From assembly GCA_036735565.1 (NCBI GenBank), contig DAINOC010000040.1:1-22062 (forward strand): a stretch of 22,062 bases of DNA, in the 5' to 3' direction. Below are positions 1 to 7,350 of this stretch, piece by piece (the stretch's first letter is position 1; each line of letters opens with the position of its first letter). A model generated the notes under the pieces. The model did no database searches and was not told where the DNA came from. It was given only the letters and a program-made list of their open reading frames with translations. Origin of the DNA: Coraliomargarita_B sp036735565. GTDB lineage: Bacteria > Verrucomicrobiota > Verrucomicrobiia > Opitutales > Coraliomargaritaceae. Made by a program: the position numbers and the translations under genes.

Positions 1-87
1 GGAAGGCCGGAGTGCGTTTGCTGCGGATTCGCTATTGAAGTCCGGATTTTTCCGGACATAGTGGCACCCTGAGAGTAGCTTCCCCGG
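1..87. other. Window edge with a 7-bp stem-loop
   Basis: No gene can be assigned in these bases. A perfect inverted repeat lies at 40-57: arms GTCCGGA and TCCGGAC around a TTTT loop. It is not followed by a T-run. One reading frame entering from the left edge ends in TGA at 36-38, just before the hairpin, so it could be the terminator of an upstream gene cut off by the window. It could equally be a regulatory site in front of the Hpt gene. Neither can be decided from this sequence. Confidence 0.3.
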
Positions 88-150
88 TTGCTCAAGGTTT
101 TGACAGCACCCCTTATGTCAGGACAGATACCCCAACTCAGTCACATTCGT

Positions 151-519
151 ATGGATTCGACGCTCCCGGCAGTGGACCGGGATCAACTTTTGCTGTTGCT
201 CGATGATGACTCCGAGCCGGAAGCGGTCCGGAAACTGGCAGCGGAGCTGTTTGTCCTCTACTCCCGGGACGCGCAACGTGCCATGGATCGGCTTGACGGG
301 ATTCGCCGACGCGGTGACGGCCCCGCACTCTCCGATCTGGTGCACTCGCTCGGTGGCGGCGCGGCCAATCTCGGGCTAGCCCGGTTCAGTCAATTCTGCC
401 GCGACATTGAGAGCGCGATCAAGACAAGCCGCTTCTCCGACTACGCCGTGGCCGATGCTGTCATACGCGCCGCTGTGAGCGACAGTTGCGAGGAGTTCAA
501 AGCGGCCTACGGGCTATGA
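151..519 (+). CDS. Hpt-domain (histidine phosphotransfer) protein
   Basis: A small cytoplasmic phosphotransfer protein that would carry a phosphoryl group on histidine between a hybrid sensor kinase and a response regulator. Seen: the Hpt signature H-S-L-x-G-x-A-x-x-L-G in the middle of an all-helical protein of about 120 residues, with acidic and arginine-rich amphipathic helices before and after it; this length and layout are normal for a stand-alone Hpt module. The phosphorylatable His is residue 65 from the chosen start. The ATG at 151 is chosen because the domain begins directly after it. In-frame alternatives are ATG at 115 and TTG at 88, and none of the three has a good ribosome-binding site. 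No kinase or receiver gene is within the window, so its partners are unknown. Its stop codon (517-519) abuts the end of the convergent gene at 520. Confidence 0.75.
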   Translation: MDSTLPAVDRDQLLLLLDDDSEPEAVRKLAAELFVLYSRDAQRAMDRLDGIRRRGDGPALSDLVHSLGGGAANLGLARFSQFCRDIESAIKTSRFSDYAVADAVIRAAVSDSCEEFKAAYGL

Positions 520-690
520 TCAGGTATCGTTCTCTACCGTGGATTCGGCGACATCCGGCGGGGTTTGTTCGAAGCCGTGGATGTGTTGCGTCTCCTCTTT
601 GATGGTCACGATTTTGAAGACACACCAAGCCAGCAAGCTGGTGACGCAACCGACGGAGGTGAGCATAATGAGCCAGCCGGCCAGGGTCAT
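520..690 (-). CDS. Small single-span subunit of NSS transporter (MetS-like)
   Basis: A 56-residue protein. Residues about 3-26 form one hydrophobic helix, followed by a charged, soluble tail (KEETQHIHG and on to an acidic C-terminus). Its ATG overlaps the TGA of the upstream sodium symporter by four bases (ATGA, 687-690), and an excellent Shine-Dalgarno sequence (AAAGGAGG, complement of 695-702) sits inside the last codons of that gene, so the two are probably translationally coupled. Some NSS transporters, such as corynebacterial MetP, need a tiny membrane partner, MetS. Position, size and topology all fit that role. The assignment rests on context and topology, not on recognised sequence identity. 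No competing function is apparent. The gene ends one base after the Hpt stop codon. Confidence 0.65.
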   Translation of the reverse strand: MTLAGWLIMLTSVGCVTSLLAWCVFKIVTIKEETQHIHGFEQTPPDVAESTVENDT

Positions 691-2414
691 GATGCCTCCT
701 TTGCTTTTTGGATTTCACGGTAGCCGGGATTCTGCGCGACGATGCAGCAGAACAGCGCCGCTACGAGGGCAATCCATCCCACGCTTAACCAGGCCACCAG
801 ATTAGGCTCGATAAAGAGATCGCGCACGTAGCCGCTGTAGCTGGTCTCGCCTGTGCGCAGGTCGACGCCGAGGACATTGGTCGCCACCCAGAGGCCGAAG
901 ATGAGCAGCAGAAAGAGCGGGCTCACATACTTCATCACAAAGCGGAAGAAGCGGGGTATCCGGATGGCGGCTCCCTCGTGGGCCAGCGCGAGGCCTTTGT
1001 CCACGCCGAGTATCCAGCCGAAGACGATGATCTGGATGGTCGAGAGGACAAAGATGAGAAAAGTGCCGACCCAAAAATCCATGGTGTCGAGCGCCTTCAC
1101 ATTCTCGCTGAAATATACCACCAGCCCGCTGCCTACGGCCGTGAGAACACCGAGGATCGCCACCGACTGCTTGCGGTTGAGGCGAAGGGCCTCCTCCAGG
1201 AAGGCGATGCCCGGCTGGAGCATGGAGAGCGAGCTGGTGATGGCCGCGAGGAAGAGCAGAAAGAAAAACAGGAAGCCGAAGATCTGGCCGAAGGCCATGT
1301 TGGCAAAGACCATGGGCAGCACGTTGAAGCCCAGACCGAAAGTCCCCATGCCCGCCACGCTGGCTACTCCGAGGAAGGTGACGGCGGCCGGCAGCGTGAT
1401 CAGCCCCCCGAGGGCGACTTCGCAAAACTCATTGGCAGCGGTCGCCGATAGACCGCTGAGCACGACATCGTCGCGACGGTTCATATAGCTGGCGTAAGTG
1501 ATGATGACGCCGAAGCCGACCGAGAGGGAGAAGAAGATTTGACCCGCAGCGGCCAGCCACAGCTGGGGGTTGAGAAGTTGCTCGGTCATGGAGACCCGGC
1601 GGACCCGCAGGCTACTGTCGGATTGCGCCCGTTCCCGCTCCATCGCCAGCTTGGTCCGGTCTACGGTCTCATGATCGACAACCCATGCCCCGGATTCATT
1701 CTTCACCTCGACGACGTGTTTGACCGGGTTCCACATGAAGCCCAGGCCGTTGCTCACATTTCGCTCCGGGTGGGCGGCATCCGGGGTGCCGAGGGTGAGC
1801 ACGCGCAGGAGGATGATCAGTGCGATGATCACCAGGGTGGGCATGGCGTATTTGCAGAAGAGCTCAATCCCCTTGGAGATGCCGCGATAGATCAGGAAAA
1901 AATTCAAGGCAAACACCAGGATCAGGTAGAAGCCCACTTGCTGCATGCCCATGCCCAAAGCGCTGCCGTTCGCACCGATGCCAATGAAGCCGCCCCAGAA
2001 ATCGCCGGAGGCCTCGACCGTGCTGAAGTCCATATTCCCCGCGAGAAAATTCACCGCGTAGCCCAGGCACCAGGCCTCGATGGTGACGTAATACATGTAG
2101 ATCACCACAGGTATGAGCACGCCGATCACTCCGATATACTTGAAACCCGGCCTTTGGGTGATGTAGTAAAAGATGCCCGGAGAGGCGTTGAACCCGGCCT
2201 GGCCGCCGTGGCGGCCCATGGTCCACTCCGCCCAGCAGATCGGGAGGCCGATCAAAAGAAAGGCCAGGAAATAGGCGATCATAAAGGCACCTCCTCCATA
2301 TTCGGCGGCCTGCCCCGGGAAGCGGAGGAAGTTACCCAGACCGACGGCGCTGCCTGCGACGGCGAGGATCACACCGACCCGAGAATTCCAGGACTCCTGC
2401 TTTGCCTTTCCCAT
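687..2414 (-). CDS. Sodium-dependent NSS/SNF-family transporter
   Basis: A 575-residue inner-membrane protein of the neurotransmitter:sodium symporter family (LeuT fold), which moves an amino acid or related solute into the cell with sodium. Seen: the family N-terminus, a short polar head (KQESWNSR) followed by the glycine-rich first helix (AVGLGNFLRFP) and then YGGGAF; about twelve hydrophobic helices in all; and a charged extramembrane insertion of roughly 60 residues around residues 235-300. The ATG at 2414 is preferred. An upstream ATG at 2492 adds 26 residues the family does not normally have and leaves almost no room for the divergent promoter. The substrate cannot be read from the sequence, although the coupled small subunit resembles the MetP/MetS arrangement for methionine and alanine. 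The next gene downstream is the 56-residue partner. Confidence 0.88.
   Translation of the reverse strand: MGKAKQESWNSRVGVILAVAGSAVGLGNFLRFPGQAAEYGGGAFMIAYFLAFLLIGLPICWAEWTMGRHGGQAGFNASPGIFYYITQRPGFKYIGVIGVLIPVVIYMYYVTIEAWCLGYAVNFLAGNMDFSTVEASGDFWGGFIGIGANGSALGMGMQQVGFYLILVFALNFFLIYRGISKGIELFCKYAMPTLVIIALIILLRVLTLGTPDAAHPERNVSNGLGFMWNPVKHVVEVKNESGAWVVDHETVDRTKLAMERERAQSDSSLRVRRVSMTEQLLNPQLWLAAAGQIFFSLSVGFGVIITYASYMNRRDDVVLSGLSATAANEFCEVALGGLITLPAAVTFLGVASVAGMGTFGLGFNVLPMVFANMAFGQIFGFLFFFLLFLAAITSSLSMLQPGIAFLEEALRLNRKQSVAILGVLTAVGSGLVVYFSENVKALDTMDFWVGTFLIFVLSTIQIIVFGWILGVDKGLALAHEGAAIRIPRFFRFVMKYVSPLFLLLIFGLWVATNVLGVDLRTGETSYSGYVRDLFIEPNLVAWLSVGWIALVAALFCCIVAQNPGYREIQKAKEAS
695..702 (-). promoter_or_regulatory. 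Strong Shine-Dalgarno for the small NSS subunit
   Basis: The complement reads AAAGGAGG, four bases before the ATG at 690, and lies inside the final codons of the NSS transporter gene. Most other genes in this window lack a recognisable Shine-Dalgarno site, so this one stands out. It decides the start of the 56-residue ORF. Confidence 0.7.
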
Positions 2415-2513
2415 TCCGCGGGGACTCAAGCTGCGCCGGAGCGAACAGGCCAGAAAAAAAATCGGTGCAAACAAGGTGACAGGGGGCACCATTGTGTCCT
2501 AGAACCTAGGGCG
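2415..2513. promoter_or_regulatory. Divergent promoter region with short inverted repeat
   Basis: About 100 bases separate the divergent transporter and LptF/G-type genes if the transporter starts at 2414. No convincing -35/-10 pair is visible. A short inverted repeat, CCTAG-AAC-CTAGG, occupies 2498-2510, directly upstream of the permease start at 2514; it could be an operator or simply part of the leader. Confidence 0.25.
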
Positions 2514-3626
2514 ATGTCATTGATCGACCGCTACGTTTTGAAAGAATGGGCCACCGGCTTTGCGCTTACGCTGGGTGTTATTCTGGGCATCCTCGTTTTG
2601 CAAAACATGTATGACTCGCTGCCGGACCTGCTCAATACCGGTGCGGGCTTCGATCAAATCATCTACTACTATGCGCTGGCGCTGCCGGCCTATTTTCCGG
2701 CGATCCTCCCCATCACCTTTCTGGTATCGTTGCTTTTTTCGCTGGGTGGCCTGCACCGCAATAACGAGATCGTGGCCATGCGCGCCGCAGGTGCGGGCTT
2801 GTTGCGGATTACCCGCAGTCTCTGGGTGATTGGATTCCTGCTCTCTGCCTTTGTGATGTATCTCACGGCCTACGTTATCCCGGCTACCGTCGAACGTTCC
2901 CGCTCCTTTCTGGAGAACCTCGAATATGCGGGCGTCAAGGATGCGGGCGAAGCGGAGCGTCGCAGCCTTCTTTACAATCTCGGCTTCGATAATCGCAAGG
3001 AGGGGAGGCTCTGGTTCATGAACCGCTTCAACGAGCGGGCCTGGCTGGGGCACGGCGTGAACGTGCACACGCGCGACGCCAGCGGCATGGAGACGTCACG
3101 CATCTCCGCGCGGGAGGCTTTTTTCGATGACACGCGCGGGCATTGGGTCTTTCTGGATGGCCGGGAACTGGTGATTGATCCTGCGACGGGTGACCCGCTG
3201 CGCTCGCGCCCCTTCAAGGAAAAGGCCTTCACCGATTTCGATGAGGATCCCAGTCTGATGCTGGCGCTCCATAAGAAACCGAAAGAGCTCTCGCTGCGCG
3301 AACTCAATCGCATCATTGCCACCGTGCCGCCCGAGGAAAACCCCTTGGTCCGGGCCTACGAGATGCGTTATCAAGCTCTGTTTGCTGCCCCCTTTAGTTG
3401 CTTCGTGGTGCTGGGGATCGCGATTCCCCTGGCGACGAGCGGAGTGCGCACCAATCCGATGATCGGCATTTCCAAGTGCATGGGGCTCTTCGCCTTCTTC
3501 TACGTGCTGATCAGCCTGTCGACGATCTTCGGTGAAAAAGCGCTCTTATCGACGACCGTAGCGGCCTGGTTGCCCAACGCTGTGATGCTGGGGCTGGGAA
3601 TCGTGCTCTTTCGCAGGGCCCGCTAG
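2514..3626 (+). CDS. LptF/LptG (YjgP/YjgQ) family permease
   Basis: A 370-residue inner-membrane protein of the YjgP/YjgQ family. LptF and LptG form the transmembrane part of the LptB2FG ABC transporter that extracts lipopolysaccharide from the inner membrane and passes it to the LptC/LptA bridge. Seen: the family start (LIDRYVLKEW, then a hydrophobic helix), three N-terminal membrane helices within about residues 12-125, a long soluble periplasmic domain (about 130-275), then three C-terminal helices ending in a short basic tail (FRRAR). The conserved IVAMRAAG stretch after the second helix is present. The reading frame is open far upstream (from 1539), but that part is antisense to the transporter and does not look like protein. 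Only one copy is here, so LptF and LptG cannot be told apart and the partner must be elsewhere. Confidence 0.85.
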   Translation: MSLIDRYVLKEWATGFALTLGVILGILVLQNMYDSLPDLLNTGAGFDQIIYYYALALPAYFPAILPITFLVSLLFSLGGLHRNNEIVAMRAAGAGLLRITRSLWVIGFLLSAFVMYLTAYVIPATVERSRSFLENLEYAGVKDAGEAERRSLLYNLGFDNRKEGRLWFMNRFNERAWLGHGVNVHTRDASGMETSRISAREAFFDDTRGHWVFLDGRELVIDPATGDPLRSRPFKEKAFTDFDEDPSLMLALHKKPKELSLRELNRIIATVPPEENPLVRAYEMRYQALFAAPFSCFVVLGIAIPLATSGVRTNPMIGISKCMGLFAFFYVLISLSTIFGEKALLSTTVAAWLPNAVMLGLGIVLFRRAR

Positions 3627-3648
3627 AGCGGTTTCTGCAAAACCACCA

Positions 3649-3668
3649 CGTCCCGTTTTCCCGGGACG
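3649..3668. terminator. Stem-loop between convergent genes
   Basis: A perfect 7-bp stem, CGTCCCG and CGGGACG around a TTTTCC loop, lies between the convergent permease and SDR genes. A smaller hairpin (GGTTT-CTGCA-AAACC, 3630-3644) precedes it. Neither is followed by a T-run, so a role as a bidirectional terminator rests on position and stem strength only. Confidence 0.4.
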
Positions 3669-3709
3669 CCACACCTGTCGGAGACGGCGCTCAGCCGATG
3701 TTTCCGCTA

Positions 3710-4498
3710 CTAAAGCCGCGGCATCGTGAGGCCGCCGTCGATCATGATGACCTGGCCGGTGGAGTAGGCGAAGTTGCCCTGGGCCAGTGAGGCGACGGCC
3801 TTGCCGATATCGTCCGGGAAGCCCCAGCGGGGGGTGACGCAGAGGCCCTGTTTGATAAGGGCGTCGTATTTATCGGTGACGCCGCTGGTCATGTCGGTCT
3901 TGGTCACGCCCGGGCGCACTTCGTAGACAGGGATGCCGAATTCGCCGAGGCGGGCGGCGAAGAGGGCGCTCATCATGGCGACGCCGGCCTTCGACACACA
4001 GTATTCCCCTCGGTTGACGGAGACGACGGTGGCGGAGATCGAGCCCACGTTGATGATCGTGTAGAACCCGTCCGGATCGTCCGCCTTCTGCTGGATCATC
4101 CAGTTGGCCGCTGCCTGGGTGAGGAAGTAGGGACCTTTCACATTGGTGCCCACGACGTAGTCGAAGCTCTCCTCGCTGGCCTCCAGCACGTCCTTGCGCT
4201 CCTTTGGCGCGACCCCGGCATTGTTGACCAGCACGTTGAGGCGGCCGTAGTGGGCCTTGATCTTGCCCAGCATGGCGGTGCGGGCCTCGGCCGAGCCGAT
4301 ATCGCCCTGGCAGTAGAGGACGTCGGCTCCGAGTGTCTTCAGTTCGGCGATGGCTTCGCTGACGGCGGATTCGTCGCGCATACCATTGATGGCGATGTCG
4401 AAGCCGCATTTAGCCAGGTGGGAGGCACAGCCGAAGCCGATGCCCCGGGAGCCCCCGGTGATGAAGGCGACGGGTTTGGAGGAGGAGTTGGTATGCAT
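3710..4498 (-). CDS. Short-chain dehydrogenase/reductase (SDR), FabG-like
   Basis: A 262-residue classical SDR, probably a cytoplasmic NAD(P)-dependent oxidoreductase acting on a ketone/alcohol pair. Seen: the nucleotide-binding motif TGGSRGIG (residues 14-21), NNAG (92-95), Asn119 in GTNVKG, Ser153, and the active-site Tyr166 and Lys170 in YCVSKAG; the C-terminal IDGG motif is also present. Length is normal for the family. Annotation pipelines often call such proteins 3-oxoacyl-ACP reductase, but the context of a Gfo/Idh/MocA oxidoreductase and a sugar isomerase argues for a sugar-acid or polyol dehydrogenase instead. It is the last gene of the minus-strand cluster. The first twelve coding bases lie within the 55-bp sequence duplicated across the assembly gap, but the reading frame itself is intact. 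Confidence 0.88.
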   Translation of the reverse strand: MHTNSSSKPVAFITGGSRGIGFGCASHLAKCGFDIAINGMRDESAVSEAIAELKTLGADVLYCQGDIGSAEARTAMLGKIKAHYGRLNVLVNNAGVAPKERKDVLEASEESFDYVVGTNVKGPYFLTQAAANWMIQQKADDPDGFYTIINVGSISATVVSVNRGEYCVSKAGVAMMSALFAARLGEFGIPVYEVRPGVTKTDMTSGVTDKYDALIKQGLCVTPRWGFPDDIGKAVASLAQGNFAYSTGQVIMIDGGLTMPRL

Positions 4499-4541
4499 AA
4501 CGTGTCAGATTAAGGTGGAGGATACGTTGAACATCGAACGT
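4487..4541. repeat. 55-bp direct duplicate, left flank of gap
   Basis: These 55 bases are identical to 4642-4696 on the other side of the run of N. The copy includes the first four codons of the SDR gene and its leader. An exact match ending precisely at both gap edges is what overlapping contig ends in a k-mer graph look like, so this is probably an assembly overlap and not a biological repeat. Confidence 0.9.
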
Positions 4542-4641
4542 NNNNNNNNNNNNNNNNNNNNNNNNNNNNNNNNNNNNNNNNNNNNNNNNNNNNNNNNNNN
4601 NNNNNNNNNNNNNNNNNNNNNNNNNNNNNNNNNNNNNNNNN
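4542..4641. other. Assembly gap (100 N)
   Basis: Exactly 100 undetermined bases, the usual placeholder for a gap of unknown size. It falls in an intergenic region rich in heptamer repeats. Because the flanks are the same 55 bases, the true intergenic sequence may be about 155 bases shorter than shown, or may contain further repeat units. Confidence 0.97.
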
Positions 4642-4838
<197 letters not shown>

Positions 4839-4847
4839 CGAAGGCGC

Positions 4848-5999
4848 CTAGGCTTTGAGTTCTGGCAGGTCGAGCCAGCGGCGCTCTTCCGAGCTTTGCA
4901 GGCCGAGTTCGGCGAGCTGCACGCCCTTGGCACCTTCGAGAAGGTCGTAGCGGAAGGGCTCGTCGAGCACGACGTGGCGGAGGAAGAGTTCCCACTGGAT
5001 CTTGAAAGCGTTGTCGTAGGACTCCTGCTCGGGGACTTTTTGCCAGCCCTCGAAGAAGTCGATCGGTTGGGCGATATCCGGGTTCCAGACCGGGCGGGGG
5101 GTGTTACCGTAGTGCTGGATCCAGACGTCGCGGAGGCCCACGATGGCGGAGCCCTTGGTGCCATCGACCTGCATGGTGAGCAGGTCGTCGCGGCGCACGC
5201 GCACATTCCAGGAGGAGTTGAAGTGGCAGATGACGCCGTTTTCCAGCTCGAAGGTGGAGTAGGCGGAGTCATCGGCCGTGCACTTGTAAGGCTTGCCCGC
5301 CTCGTCGATCCGCTCGGGGATGTGGGTGGCGGCCAGGCAGCTCACGCTCTTGACCTTGCCGAAGAGGTTGTCGATCACGTAGCGCCAGTGGCAGAGCATA
5401 TCCACGATCATGCCGCCGCCATCTTCCTTGCGGTAGTTCCAGGAGGGGCGTTGTGGCGGCACGGTGTGGCCCTCGAAGACCCAGTAGCCGAACTCGCCGC
5501 GCACGGAGAGGATGTCGCCGAAGAAGCCGTTTTCGACGAGGCGCTTGTATTTTACCATGCCCGGGAGCCAGAGCTTGTCCTGGACCACGCCGTTTTTCAC
5601 GCCGGCGTCGCGGCAGATCTTGTAGAGCTCATAAGCGTCCTCGGTTTTGATAGCGGTCGGCTTCTCACAGTAGACGTGCTTGCCGGCGGCGGCCGCCTGC
5701 TTGACTGCGTCGAAGCGGCGGAGGGTGCTCTGCGCATCGAAGTAGATCTGGTAGGCCGGATCATTCATCACGCTGTCCAGGTCGGTGGTGTATTTCTCCA
5801 CGCTGGTCTTGGCGACGAGCTCCTTGAGCTTGATTTCATTGCGACCGACGAGGATCGGGTCCGGCATGATGCACTCCGTCGGGCTGACTTTGACGCCCCC
5901 CTGTTTGATGATTGCATCGATGGAACGAAGCAAATGCTGGTTAGTGCCCATGCGTCCGGTGACGCCGTTCATGATGATTCCGACTGTATGTGTTTTCAT
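4848..5999 (-). CDS. Gfo/Idh/MocA family oxidoreductase
   Basis: A 383-residue cytoplasmic NAD(P)-dependent dehydrogenase of the glucose-fructose oxidoreductase / inositol dehydrogenase family. Such enzymes oxidise or reduce a ring hydroxyl of a sugar, inositol or sugar acid. Seen: an N-terminal Rossmann fold with a glycine-rich turn (NGVTGRMG, residues 11-18) in place of the more usual GxGxxG, the family's catalytic EKP motif (YCEKPTA, Lys113), the typical GGGMIVDMLCHW helix near residue 195 with the conserved Asp and His, and a C-terminal alpha/beta domain. The stretch between residues 35 and 65 is somewhat expanded. It lies between the S23 gene and the SDR gene in the same orientation, so it is probably cotranscribed with the sugar isomerase. 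The substrate is not identifiable. Confidence 0.88.
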   Translation of the reverse strand: MKTHTVGIIMNGVTGRMGTNQHLLRSIDAIIKQGGVKVSPTECIMPDPILVGRNEIKLKELVAKTSVEKYTTDLDSVMNDPAYQIYFDAQSTLRRFDAVKQAAAAGKHVYCEKPTAIKTEDAYELYKICRDAGVKNGVVQDKLWLPGMVKYKRLVENGFFGDILSVRGEFGYWVFEGHTVPPQRPSWNYRKEDGGGMIVDMLCHWRYVIDNLFGKVKSVSCLAATHIPERIDEAGKPYKCTADDSAYSTFELENGVICHFNSSWNVRVRRDDLLTMQVDGTKGSAIVGLRDVWIQHYGNTPRPVWNPDIAQPIDFFEGWQKVPEQESYDNAFKIQWELFLRHVVLDEPFRYDLLEGAKGVQLAELGLQSSEERRWLDLPELKA

Positions 6000-6005
6000 A
6001 AGATT

Positions 6006-6050
6006 GTTAGTTTTCCGGTTTTCCGGTGGTCAGTTTTTCGGTTTTTGGGG
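6006..6050. repeat. Degenerate 8-bp repeats downstream of the S23 gene
   Basis: On the plus strand this reads as successive units of about eight bases related to GTTTTCCG, CAGTTTTTCGG and TTTTTGGGG. It fills the whole space between the S23 stop codon and the Gfo/Idh/MocA start. Its beginning resembles the beginning of the repeat tract at 15671-15720 (AGTTTTC(C)GGTTT in both). Confidence 0.6.
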
Positions 6051-6419
6051 TTAAAGAGTGGACTCAAGGTAGTTGATGAAGCCTCCGATCAGGCGTTCGG
6101 TTTCTTCCGATCGATCGTAAAGGTCTTGGAACGTCGGATGGTCGATGTAATCGGCGTCCAGTAGATTATAGAGCTGCGAGCGGAACTCACAGGAAGAGCC
6201 CCTAGCGATCTTCAGGAAGCGGATGAATTCTTTGTTTCCCTCGCGTCCGATGCCTTCTGCGATATTGGATTGGACGGAGACTGCGGATCGACGAATCTGG
6301 TTGCAAAGTCCAAAGTCTCCAGCGAGTTCGCCGCCCCGACAAAGTCTGTAGATCGTTGACGCAAGCTCGCGGGCTTTTTGCCAAGCTTGTATATCTTCGA
6401 ACTTATGAATTGTCGCCAT
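6051..6419 (-). CDS. Four-helix-bundle protein, S23 / 23S rRNA intervening-sequence family
   Basis: A 122-residue all-helical protein of the S23 family, first known from ORFs inside intervening sequences of 23S rRNA and related to the Avd accessory proteins of diversity-generating retroelements. Seen: the family start (HKFEDIQAWQKARELA), the RRSAVSVQSNIAEG core with its conserved basic and acidic residues, the KEFIRFLKIARGSS segment, and a final helix ending in a gly-containing turn and NYLEST. The ATG at 6419 is chosen since the domain begins there; the open frame further upstream is low-complexity read-through. It has no active-site residues and is thought to bind nucleic acid. It sits between a sugar isomerase and a Gfo/Idh/MocA gene with no functional link to either, and degenerate short repeats flank it on both sides, suggesting it entered the operon as a unit. 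No reverse transcriptase or rRNA is nearby. Confidence 0.85.
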   Translation of the reverse strand: MATIHKFEDIQAWQKARELASTIYRLCRGGELAGDFGLCNQIRRSAVSVQSNIAEGIGREGNKEFIRFLKIARGSSCEFRSQLYNLLDADYIDHPTFQDLYDRSEETERLIGGFINYLESTL

Positions 6420-6477
6420 GATAGTGGAAGTTGAATGAACTGGGGAACGGGAAGCTGAAAAACTGGTGAACTCGCAG
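6420..6477. repeat. Degenerate repeats upstream of the S23 gene
   Basis: Read on the minus strand, this tract is a run of irregular 7-9 base units built on CCAGTT and related words (AGTTCACC, AGTTTTTC, AGCTTCCC, CCAGTTC). Against the tract on the other side of the S23 gene it is in inverted orientation, and it resembles the right end of the 15672-15780 tract, also built on CCAGTT. It fills the 58 bases between the isomerase stop and the S23 start. Confidence 0.5.
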
Positions 6478-7290
6478 TTATACGTGCGCCTTGTAGGCCT
6501 CGATGATTTTGGCGAGGTATGCGTCCTGGTCGCTTTCCCAGTGGCGGGTGGAGAAGACCTCGACCTCGATGGGGCCATTGAAGCCGGTCTTTTCGACCAG
6601 CTCGCGGATACCGCGGTTGTCGATGCAGCCTTCGCCCATAAGGCCGCGGTCGGTCAGAAAGTCGGCAGTGGGGGTCATCCAGTCGCAGACGTGGAAGGCG
6701 ATGATGCGGCGGCCCGCGCGCTGGACCTCCTGCGCCAGTTGAGGATCCCACCAGATGTGATAGACATCGGCCGCGATGCCCACCCACTCGTCGCCGATCT
6801 GGTCGATTATATCGTTGCACTGGCCGATGGTGTTCACCGCGCTACGGCAGTCGGCATACATGGGGTGCAGCGGCTCGATGGACAGTTTGACGCCGACCTG
6901 GCTGGCGTGTTCGACCAGTCCGGCGATGCCCTCGGTGATGTGCCGGCGGTTTTCCGGCAGGCTGAGCTCCGGCTTGGCCCCGCAGACCAGGACCACCTGG
7001 GGTGCGCCCACGGCAGCCGCTTCATCGAGGGCCTTGATATTGTTGTCGTAGGCAGCCTGCTTACCGGCGGCATCCGTGTAGGGGAAGAAGCCGCTGCGCA
7101 CCAGGGAGACAGCCTTTAGCCCGTGATCGTCCAGCATACGCTTGCTCTCGGTCAGGGGGCGGCCCTCCAGCCACTCGCGCCACAAGCCGACGCCGGGCAC
7201 TCCGGCAGCGGCGTATTTGGCGCAGGCCGTGGGCAGGTCCCAGGGCTTAGTGGTCATGGTGTGGATGGCAAGTCGGTTGAGGTCTTCCAT
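6478..7290 (-). CDS. Sugar phosphate isomerase/epimerase family TIM-barrel protein
   Basis: A 270-residue protein of the xylose-isomerase-like TIM-barrel superfamily (AP endonuclease family 2 fold), whose members interconvert aldose/ketose, 2-keto-inositol or hydroxypyruvate-type substrates with a divalent metal. Seen: barrel strands in order, with the expected metal ligands Glu139 (LSIEPLHP), Asp175 and His178 (DVYHIWW), His200 (FHVCDW) and Glu242 or Glu244 (IEVEVFS). Length is typical. It follows the XRE-cupin regulator after a 60-base spacer and precedes the S23 gene, in the same orientation. Together with the Gfo/Idh/MocA and SDR genes it makes a common bacterial set for degrading inositol-like or unusual sugar compounds; the exact substrate cannot be read. 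Confidence 0.82.
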   Translation of the reverse strand: MEDLNRLAIHTMTTKPWDLPTACAKYAAAGVPGVGLWREWLEGRPLTESKRMLDDHGLKAVSLVRSGFFPYTDAAGKQAAYDNNIKALDEAAAVGAPQVVLVCGAKPELSLPENRRHITEGIAGLVEHASQVGVKLSIEPLHPMYADCRSAVNTIGQCNDIIDQIGDEWVGIAADVYHIWWDPQLAQEVQRAGRRIIAFHVCDWMTPTADFLTDRGLMGEGCIDNRGIRELVEKTGFNGPIEVEVFSTRHWESDQDAYLAKIIEAYKAHV

Positions 7291-7350
7291 AAAATTAAAA
7301 GAGCAGAAACGGGAAAAAGGGGTAGGAGCTTACGTCGATTCGGGGCGGAA

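Noticed and set aside
128..135. TACCCCAA in the Hpt leader, complementary to TTGGGGTA of the putative RNAs
   Set aside because: An eight-base match is expected about once by chance over both strands of the window, and it lies within a possible N-terminal coding extension.
1539..2513. Long open frame upstream of and in frame with the LptF/G-type gene on the plus strand
   Set aside because: It is entirely antisense to the NSS transporter gene, has a composition typical of a complementary-strand shadow (many His, Asp, Gln), and the permease family begins at 2514.
6051..6419. Diversity-generating retroelement or rRNA intron remnant around the S23-family gene
   Set aside because: No reverse transcriptase, template/variable repeat or rRNA sequence lies within the window; only the family relationship remains.
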